Below, one piece after another: positions 12,065-18,347 of a DNA stretch of 18,347 nucleotides. Source of the DNA: an uncultured Clostridia bacterium (GTDB lineage Bacteria; Bacillota; Clostridia; Christensenellales; Borkfalkiaceae); the NCBI GenBank assembly GCA_947581885.1, contig CANPWF010000012.1, positions 1 through 18,347 of the forward strand, written 5' to 3'. Under the pieces are notes generated by a model, which was not told the origin of the DNA, ran no database searches, and was given only the letters and a program-made list of their open reading frames with translations. Numbering within the stretch: the stretch's first letter is position 1; every line of letters begins with the position of its first letter. A program made the translations under genes and the position numbers.

Positions 12065-14446
12065 TCAATCGAACAATACGTTCTCAAGCGTGACGGTGTA
12101 CTTGTTGAAATCTTGACGGAAATTTTTACCGAACTCTCTCGGGTTGTCAGGACTGCCAGAGTTGCCATCATGAGGGAAGATGATAAGGATCTCGCCTTCG
12201 CCAAGGGACTTGTATGCTGCTTGCGCATAGGTATTTACGTCGAAGTTCCATCCTTTTTCCGTCAAGAAGGCATCGTTTCCCGCAATGCGGTGCCCGCCAC
12301 TATTGTTACCTGCTTCCCAATAATGGGCAGCGTCCATGTAATAGGCAGCACTCGAACAATCGAAGAAGCGTTGGATTTTTCCTTCTCCGTTGATAATGAA
12401 CGCACAACCGTATCCATTGCAGGTAACCGTATCAGCATAGTCCTTCGTGTAAACGAGCATCTTTTGCGTTGCCGCCGAATTCGTCTTTTGATTGACGATT
12501 ACTTTGCTGCCACCCCAAGTTTTCGTATCGGAGCCGTTCACGATCTTTACGATCGGCTGATAATCGATGTTGTAGAGAGTGACCGTCGTGCCAAGCAAGT
12601 AATTTGAATCACTCGTGAAATGATCTCTGAATTCATTTCTGCGATTTGTAGCCGCAGTCTGATTCAAAACAAACACGACGTATTCATCGGCGGCAAGTTT
12701 GACGGGCGCAAGCGTATCGTCGTTGTTCATGCTGCCGATCGATTCACGGTTTCCGCTCGTACCAAGCTGGAACCGATCCCCGCCGGGGATACCCACTTCT
12801 CTGACTTTGTTGCTCGCGTCTACCACGAAATAGAAGCCAAACTTACCTACAAAGCGCGTGCCGGTAAAGTAAGAAGTGTAAATCAAAATACGGTACGTTT
12901 CGGAACTGGTTACGTTCGTGGGATTGACGGCAAGGTCGCCATTCGCCGCGACATTGAACCGCGATCCGCCGATATCGATCGTTGCGACATCCGGAACGGC
13001 GGGACCTACAACGACGCTGCGTTTGAACTCCGTTGCCGATCCTTGCTCGTCCGTTAATTGGAGGGTAAATACATAGGTGCCCTCTGTGTTGTTGTCATAC
13101 GCGGGAACGCTCGTTTCGTTGACGAGGGTAACGGTAACATTGGACGAAGAATCATCGCTGTTGATGAATGTATTATTGTCGTCAAGATACGTTACGCCTT
13201 CTGTCAATTTGAGGTCTTGTACCGACTTCCCTTCACCGATGAATGTAGAAACATTCGGTGCTTTCAGAAGCACGGGGGCATGGTTGGTGTAGGTTTCATT
13301 CAAGAGCGTTTCGGCATCATTCTCAAAGTAGAACTTCACGGTAGTGCCGTACTGCACGACGACGTTCTTATTGAGCCAACCTCTGCCGTCATAGTCGAAG
13401 TTGCTCGCCTTGGGATCGGTGTCGAATGCAGGATTGTATCCGTAAGGGCTATCCTTTCCAAGGTTGCTGACGACGATCGCGAAGCCACCCGCGGGAATCG
13501 TCATGTACATGGCATTGCCCGTCGCTTGGACTTCTCCCCACTTTTCATAGGTGTACGATTTTGCCGTTGAGCTCGTTCTTTGAGGGTTCTGCGGATTCAC
13601 GAAAACGCCGTTTGCGCCGTCGCGCCCTTCAATCATAAAGCCCGTGCTATCGAAGATCGCGGTTTCGCCGCCCGTGCCTTGCATATGAACGACAACGGGC
13701 TCGTCGGTCGTATTGTGGAATACGGCATTGGACGCATACAGGTAATTGACAACGCCCGCTTTCCACGTCTTGTTGCCTTCTGCGCCATCTTCTGTCGTCT
13801 TGGGCGTATTCTCATCGATTACGATATACGACTTGGCATCGAATACCATTTTGCCCGATTCATGCCCGCCTTTCGTAACCCAATTTGCCTCATCCTTCTC
13901 CTTTTCCACTTCGACGACGAGGCTCGGGAGAGGGGCGGTGACGGTAACATTCATCGTAACTGTGGTGCTCTTGCCCTTGGAGTTGGTGACCGTGATCGTG
14001 AGAACATACGTCCCTTCTGCGGGGTCCGAGAGGTCGAGTTCGGGCTCGGCGGTGTAGCTGAAATTCAGAGCGTCCGCTTCATCGTACTCGTCGCTCACAT
14101 CGAGAGCTTCGATGTAGTTGAACTCTTCGCCCGCGGTGATCTCGACGGGATCCGCAAGCACATTGACCGTAGGAGCGGTGAACACGTCCGTCGAGCCGTT
14201 ATCGACGGTGCGCTTGTAACCGCAGACGTTGCAGTCGGTATCGGCATCGTTGTCATAGACGTGGTTGCCGAGGCTCCCCTTTTCGTCGGTGTGCTCGCAC
14301 GTCGCCTTGTGCCAGTGCTGCGTCTCGTTGGTTTCCCACTTGTCCGAGAACGTGTGCTCATGCCCTTTGTCGCAGGCGGCGATCCCCATTGCCGTGGTTC
14401 CTGCCAATGCCGCAACGAGCAGAGCGGTCAACAGTTTTCTTTTCAT
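12065..14446 (-). CDS. Large secreted lipoprotein with Cys/His module and repeated beta-rich domains
   Basis: The protein has 793 residues. The signal ends in the lipobox GIAAC with C25 as the lipidated residue. It is followed at once by a Cys/His module (29-81: HEHTFSDKWETN, HWHKATCEH, NHVYDNDADTDCNVCGYKR). Residues 90-170 look like an immunoglobulin-type fold ending in TYVLTITVTNSKGKSTTVT, and 385-480 look like a second one (TYVFTLQLTDEQGSA). Three copies of the shared IPxxG-type module can be seen, ending near 316-328, 584-626 and 748-790. No enzyme motif is visible, so a glycan-binding or scaffold role is inferred. A GGAGG lies seven bases before the ATG and the gene follows the GHL10 gene after 26 bases. 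Its middle is clearly less GC-rich than its neighbours. Confidence 0.8.
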   Translation of the reverse strand: MKRKLLTALLVAALAGTTAMGIAACDKGHEHTFSDKWETNETQHWHKATCEHTDEKGSLGNHVYDNDADTDCNVCGYKRTVDNGSTDVFTAPTVNVLADPVEITAGEEFNYIEALDVSDEYDEADALNFSYTAEPELDLSDPAEGTYVLTITVTNSKGKSTTVTMNVTVTAPLPSLVVEVEKEKDEANWVTKGGHESGKMVFDAKSYIVIDENTPKTTEDGAEGNKTWKAGVVNYLYASNAVFHNTTDEPVVVHMQGTGGETAIFDSTGFMIEGRDGANGVFVNPQNPQRTSSTAKSYTYEKWGEVQATGNAMYMTIPAGGFAIVVSNLGKDSPYGYNPAFDTDPKASNFDYDGRGWLNKNVVVQYGTTVKFYFENDAETLLNETYTNHAPVLLKAPNVSTFIGEGKSVQDLKLTEGVTYLDDNNTFINSDDSSSNVTVTLVNETSVPAYDNNTEGTYVFTLQLTDEQGSATEFKRSVVVGPAVPDVATIDIGGSRFNVAANGDLAVNPTNVTSSETYRILIYTSYFTGTRFVGKFGFYFVVDASNKVREVGIPGGDRFQLGTSGNRESIGSMNNDDTLAPVKLAADEYVVFVLNQTAATNRRNEFRDHFTSDSNYLLGTTVTLYNIDYQPIVKIVNGSDTKTWGGSKVIVNQKTNSAATQKMLVYTKDYADTVTCNGYGCAFIINGEGKIQRFFDCSSAAYYMDAAHYWEAGNNSGGHRIAGNDAFLTEKGWNFDVNTYAQAAYKSLGEGEILIIFPHDGNSGSPDNPREFGKNFRQDFNKYTVTLENVLFD

Positions 14447-14472
14447 ATCCTTTCCTCCTTATTTTTTCCGAA

Positions 14473-17400
14473 TTATTTTGAGCGGGAACGCTTCCCGCAA
14501 ACAACCACTGCACAAGCAATCGTCGCCATGGCAACGACGAGCGTGCCCGCCGCAAGGACGCTTCCGCACCCTTTCTTCTTGTCGGGCTCTTCCTGCGGAG
14601 TTTCCGCGGGCTCTTCTTCCGCGGGGGCGGCGGGTTCGTCACCCATGATGAGCCTTCTTTCGTATTTGAGTTCGAGAAGGGATCCGATCTCGCGGAACGC
14701 CTCGCTGAGCCTTGCGCGGGAGTAGCCGCTCGCATACGAAGAGGCGGAAGAATCGAGATCTTCGATCCGAGAGATCGCCTCGTCGATCCCCTTCGCCGTA
14801 GAAAGATCGAGGGCGAGGATGGAATCGAATTCCGCGCGGAGAGAAGCAAGCTTGCCTTCCGTCATGCCGCCTGCGGGAATGTAAATGCGGTCGGCGCGGT
14901 CGCAAATGCGATCGAAATAGGCGGTGAGGACTGCCTTCGCCGAAGCGTGCGGGAGCACCGCATCCATGTTGTTGACTCCCGATTTCAATACCGTCTGCAC
15001 GTCCTCATGCCCGAGGATCTGCGTCGAGCAGAAGATGACGTAGCCGTTGGCTCCCGCAAGGTAAGAAGCTTGGATCTGCGAGGCGTTCTTGTAGGCGGGA
15101 AGCCCGCGGAAGGACGATGCAAGCCCCGCATAGTTGTAGCTCGCGCCGCCCGTCGCCGTGATCATATCGCGGACGTATTGCAGGATATCGGTATCGTTAT
15201 CGTAATACGCCATCGGCGTGGCGATATCCACCCAAGCGTTTTTGAGCCAAGTGCGCCAATCCTGTTTCTTCTGATCCAAGCTCTCTTCGATGGAAGGGAA
15301 TACCGCCGTGGAGATGAGAAGTTCGCTATCCCCTTTCACCTCTTTGTAGACGCGCTCGACGAAGCTCGTGACTTTCCCCTGCCGATATTCGTTCCAAGCC
15401 TTATACAGGGCGTTGCCGCCGTTTGCATACGGCTTCATCTTCGACTGTAAGCTCTTCGAAAGTTCTTCCCGAGTAGTTCCGCTGAGGGTAATGCCCTGCT
15501 GTTCGGCGAATTCGTTCATCGCCGCCAAGGTGAAGCCCACATCTTCCTCCCGCGAGGAGACGGGATAACGGATATAGTCGAGGTTGAGCCCCTTGATGTT
15601 CGGGACCTTGGTGATGAGTTCCTTATAGAAATTGATGAGAAGGTTCTGCACGTCGGCGTTGGCGGGGTCGATGAAGATGTAGGGTCCGCCCTCGTTGCGT
15701 TGTAAAACGGAATCGTCGTCGTTGTACAGGATCCAATTCTTATGATTCTTTACGATGCCCTGCGTTTCGCTGAGCCCGACGTAGAAATCTTCCACCCAAG
15801 CGTGAACTTCGATGCCTTCCTTCTCCGCCTCGGCGACGAACGCGGTGAGGTAATCGGGATATTCCTCGTAATTGCAGCCCTCGAAATCGACATGATAGGG
15901 AACAAGGTCGGATTTGAAGAGGGACATTCCGCCGTAGAAGCTCTCGGCAAAGACGAGGTTGATGCCGCAATCCTTATACGTTTGAATGCTCGCTTTGATC
16001 GCGCTGAGCGTTCGCTCGGTGGGACGGTGCCATACCGCCCTCGCCGCGACGGGCTTGCTTTCCCCCGAAGCCGCGATGATGTTGCGGGTGAGTGCGGCAA
16101 CTTGAAGCTGCAAGGTGTTGAACTTCATGAGCTGTTTGGTCTTTTCCGCACCCTGCGGGTCCTTTTCTATGATCTCGTCCTTCAACGCTTCCAAAGTATC
16201 GCAAGCCGTCGTCGCCTGTTGCAGGAGCGGGTCGAGCACGGTGCGGTTGAGATCGTAGAGCTGTGTGATGCGGCGTTGTGCTTCGTCCGCCGCCGTTTTG
16301 AGTTCGGTGGCGACGTTGGTGTAGAAGCTATTGAGCGACGTCGTCGCAGTGAAGGTTTTCGTCTGTTTGTTGAGTTCGACCGTCGCGCCCATCGGGACGT
16401 TCGCCTGCAAGAAGTCTCTCCCTTTGCCGTGCCCGCTCAGAACGTACCCGTTCTCGGGGATCGCCGAGACGTTCACGCCCCGTTCGACGACAACGCCGTA
16501 TTCGTTGACGGCAACTTCGAAGCCGTAGATGTTGGTTCCCGTCCCCGGGATATCGTTGTAATTCCAACCCCATTCATAGACGATGAGCTGATTGGTGCCG
16601 CGGTAAGCGGGGAAGGGCGCGCTCGTCGCCGAATCGTACCCCGCGGGGTTCTCTTCGAGCGTGGGGTTGATGAAATCGTACGGATAGGGTGCGGTGACCC
16701 CGCCGAAACGGATATAATCGAACCCGACGAGGGAGAGTTCATCCCCTACCGAAAAGCGGGTATCCTGCTGCAAAATGCCGCGGAACCCTTCGCCGTAGGC
16801 GGAGAGAACGAAACCGTTCTCGGGGATCTCCATGCCCGAATCGTCCCCTTCGTACAGGTCGCGGAAGGCGGTGACGATGAAGGCATTTTTCGCTTCGTCG
16901 TACTTCGCCGCCATCTCGGTGCCCGAGGTGTTCGTGCCCGTTTTATCTCCCCTCTGATAGTCGTAATACACGACCATGGGTCCGCTTCTCGTCACGTTGA
17001 TGTTGTCGATCGCGACGCGCTCGCCGTCTTGATTTTCGATCGCCATCGTCGGGATATGGAACTCTTTGAGTTCGGAAGTTTTGGGGGTAGCCGTGATGGT
17101 GACCGAATCGCCCACCGCACCGAAATTGACGCTCGAAGGGACGGAGACGACGAAGCCGCCTGCGGGGATCTCCATCTGCCCTGCGGGGGTATCCGAATCG
17201 GTGATCTTGGAGATCTTGTACGTCTCGTTGCCTTCTGCCGTCGCCTGATATTCGGTGAAGCCGCCCGTGCGGAGAGACGTGGAATGGTGCCACCTTGCGG
17301 TATACACGACGGGCTGGGTCTCGGAGACGGATTTATCCGTCCAGACATTCTCCTGAATATGTCCGCCCGAGGAGACGTCCTTGTTGGTATACGGATCGGT

Positions 17401-17583
17401 GATGGCGGAGAGCGACTGTACAACGCTACCGCTGTGTCTGCTCGTGATCGTCACGTCGAAGGAATAGTCGACCGTGACCGTCCCTTCCGCGCGTGCGGAG
17501 AGGCGAACGCCGCCCACCGTGAGGCACACGAGCATTGCGCACGCGAGCGTTCCGAGCAGGGAAAGTTTCAACCGTTTCGTCAT
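14473..17583 (-). CDS. Surface-anchored GHL10/DUF187 glycoside hydrolase-like protein
   Basis: The 1036-residue protein begins with a signal peptide ending near ARA (30-32). Three copies of a beta-rich module follow, each closing with an IPxxG(F/Y) signature: IPAGGFVVSV (139-148), IPENGFVLSA (253-262) and IPENGYVLSG (375-384). A helical stretch spans 412-505. The GHL10-type barrel (PF02638, YngK-like) covers about 512-865 and includes AVWHRP at its start, GINLVFAESFYGG, EVHAWVEDFYVG, the marker LNLDYIRYP (667-674) and DIATPMAYYDN. Substrates of this family are poorly known. The end is an acidic Glu/Pro linker, KKKGCGS (1002-1008), a hydrophobic helix and KRSRSK. The start at 17583 overlaps the DUF4127 stop as ATGA and has AAGGAG nine bases before it. 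Confidence 0.9.
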   Translation of the reverse strand: MTKRLKLSLLGTLACAMLVCLTVGGVRLSARAEGTVTVDYSFDVTITSRHSGSVVQSLSAITDPYTNKDVSSGGHIQENVWTDKSVSETQPVVYTARWHHSTSLRTGGFTEYQATAEGNETYKISKITDSDTPAGQMEIPAGGFVVSVPSSVNFGAVGDSVTITATPKTSELKEFHIPTMAIENQDGERVAIDNINVTRSGPMVVYYDYQRGDKTGTNTSGTEMAAKYDEAKNAFIVTAFRDLYEGDDSGMEIPENGFVLSAYGEGFRGILQQDTRFSVGDELSLVGFDYIRFGGVTAPYPYDFINPTLEENPAGYDSATSAPFPAYRGTNQLIVYEWGWNYNDIPGTGTNIYGFEVAVNEYGVVVERGVNVSAIPENGYVLSGHGKGRDFLQANVPMGATVELNKQTKTFTATTSLNSFYTNVATELKTAADEAQRRITQLYDLNRTVLDPLLQQATTACDTLEALKDEIIEKDPQGAEKTKQLMKFNTLQLQVAALTRNIIAASGESKPVAARAVWHRPTERTLSAIKASIQTYKDCGINLVFAESFYGGMSLFKSDLVPYHVDFEGCNYEEYPDYLTAFVAEAEKEGIEVHAWVEDFYVGLSETQGIVKNHKNWILYNDDDSVLQRNEGGPYIFIDPANADVQNLLINFYKELITKVPNIKGLNLDYIRYPVSSREEDVGFTLAAMNEFAEQQGITLSGTTREELSKSLQSKMKPYANGGNALYKAWNEYRQGKVTSFVERVYKEVKGDSELLISTAVFPSIEESLDQKKQDWRTWLKNAWVDIATPMAYYDNDTDILQYVRDMITATGGASYNYAGLASSFRGLPAYKNASQIQASYLAGANGYVIFCSTQILGHEDVQTVLKSGVNNMDAVLPHASAKAVLTAYFDRICDRADRIYIPAGGMTEGKLASLRAEFDSILALDLSTAKGIDEAISRIEDLDSSASSYASGYSRARLSEAFREIGSLLELKYERRLIMGDEPAAPAEEEPAETPQEEPDKKKGCGSVLAAGTLVVAMATIACAVVVCGKRSRSK

Positions 17584-18347
17584 GCTTTGTTCTCCTTCTT
17601 TTCCGTTCTGATCTCCGCCTCGAACATTCTGCTCCACGGAAGCCGTACTTCCGCAAGGGAATAGTTCGTGCCCACTTCGGGCAGGAGCGAGCAAAGATCG
17701 GCTTCGAGCTCCTTCTTTACGATCTGTGCCGCCTTCCCCTCTTCCCCGTCCGCATGGAAGTAATTCAAATGCAGCGCGGGAAGATAGGTTTCGCACACCA
17801 GTTTGCGCACACGGGCGCAGTAGCTTACATCTTCATAGAACCGATCGGCGAGGAAGGTATTGTGCTGTGCGGAAAATCCGTAGTGCAGGCACATCACCGC
17901 CTGTGCGATCGCCGTTCCGAGGGTATTGGAAGAGGTGTTCCACCCCGCATAGGACGCAAGATCGAAGAGGGAAATTTGTTCGGAAAGCCCCTTCACAAAC
18001 GCCCTGTCACCGCCGTTGCAATAGGCGACGTCCGCAACCGCCGCAAGTTTCTTCAAACTGACCGCCTCGGCGATCTTCTCGATGAAGGGGGCGAGGGCTT
18101 CCCGATCCTTTTCCCCTTTCACGCCGACGTCCGTCATCTCTTCCCCCGTGACGTTGATAAAGAGGGAGATCTCGCCGTGCTCGGAAAGTTTGCACCCCGC
18201 GGCTTCGATTTGGGATAAAACGCTCTCTTCGAGCGGGCGATCTTCGTAGAGCGGAACGAGCTTTTTTCCCGCCTCTTCGGCATAGTGCACTTCGACGGTG
18301 GGATAGGTCCCCTTCATCTCGTTGACGGCCCTTGCAAGCAGTACGCT
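17580..18347 (-). CDS. DUF4127 family protein, C-terminal 255 residues
   Basis: The frame is open to the right edge, so the 5' half of the gene lies outside the window; full-length members are about 500 residues. Family marks are clear: LLARAVNEMKG at the edge, LVPLYEDRPLEESVLSQIEAAG, YAGWNTSSNTLGTAIAQAV, NTFLADRFYEDVSY and the closing VRLPWSRMFEAEIR. The biochemical role of DUF4127 has not been established as far as I know. It overlaps the GHL10 gene as ATGA, so it is the first visible gene of the array, and the promoter of the array must lie beyond the window. Confidence 0.85.
   Translation of the reverse strand, partial: SVLLARAVNEMKGTYPTVEVHYAEEAGKKLVPLYEDRPLEESVLSQIEAAGCKLSEHGEISLFINVTGEEMTDVGVKGEKDREALAPFIEKIAEAVSLKKLAAVADVAYCNGGDRAFVKGLSEQISLFDLASYAGWNTSSNTLGTAIAQAVMCLHYGFSAQHNTFLADRFYEDVSYCARVRKLVCETYLPALHLNYFHADGEEGKAAQIVKKELEADLCSLLPEVGTNYSLAEVRLPWSRMFEAEIRTEKKENKA

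Noticed and set aside
10616..12607. Long open frame on the plus strand opposite the glycosidase and lipoprotein genes
   Set aside because: It is rich in Arg, Gly and Asp, shows no domain, and mirrors codon positions of well-supported minus-strand genes; it is a GC-driven shadow.
15742..17664. Long open frame on the plus strand opposite the GHL10 gene
   Set aside because: Same reason: no recognisable motif, no ribosome binding site, and the minus strand holds a clear multi-domain protein.
1..18347. tRNA or rRNA genes, CRISPR arrays, insertion sequences, phage attachment sites
   Set aside because: No repeat arrays, transposase-like frames, terminal inverted repeats or structured RNA gene patterns were found on reading either strand.

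Overview
The window reads as GC-rich accessory and core DNA from a Bacillota/Clostridia-like bacterium. The evidence is a Spo0A-type receiver, RsfS, a NadD fused to a YqeK-type HD domain, an LplA/LplB/YtcP-type sugar importer, and strong GGAGG-type ribosome binding sites. The exact taxon cannot be fixed from sequence alone.

Left part (1-4633): two stand-alone Spo0A-like receiver genes on the minus strand (one cut by the window edge, one at 551-907). Between them is a 5' remnant of an OmpR-type response regulator on the plus strand, behind a direct-repeat promoter (323-355). Next come a DeoC-like TIM-barrel protein that has lost its catalytic residues (minus), a small one-helix membrane protein (plus), rsfS (minus), a nadD-HD fusion with a promoter that predicts a leaderless mRNA (minus), and an unrecognised four-helix membrane protein (plus).

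Right part (4621 to beyond 18347): one minus-strand array of nine genes, almost all overlapping or closely spaced. In transcription order: DUF4127 protein (partial), surface-anchored GHL10/DUF187 glycoside hydrolase-like protein, beta-rich lipoprotein, surface-anchored phosphodiester glycosidase (NAGPA/DUF2233), sugar-binding lipoprotein, two ABC permeases, ROK sugar kinase, and an FAD-dependent oxidoreductase. The likely logic is outside-in: surface proteins bind and trim a glycan, the binding protein and permeases import the product, and the kinase and oxidoreductase process it. The ATPase subunit is absent from the window and would have to come from elsewhere. The substrate cannot be read from the sequence.

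The most interesting signal is in the three large secreted proteins of that array. They share a beta-rich module with an IPxxG(F/Y) signature, which I count seven times across the three. Two share a membrane-proximal Cys/His module. Two end in a KKGC(x)GS - hydrophobic helix - basic tail signal resembling the Cys-containing MYXO-CTERM sorting signals. No tRNA, rRNA, CRISPR array, insertion sequence or convincing intrinsic terminator was seen.
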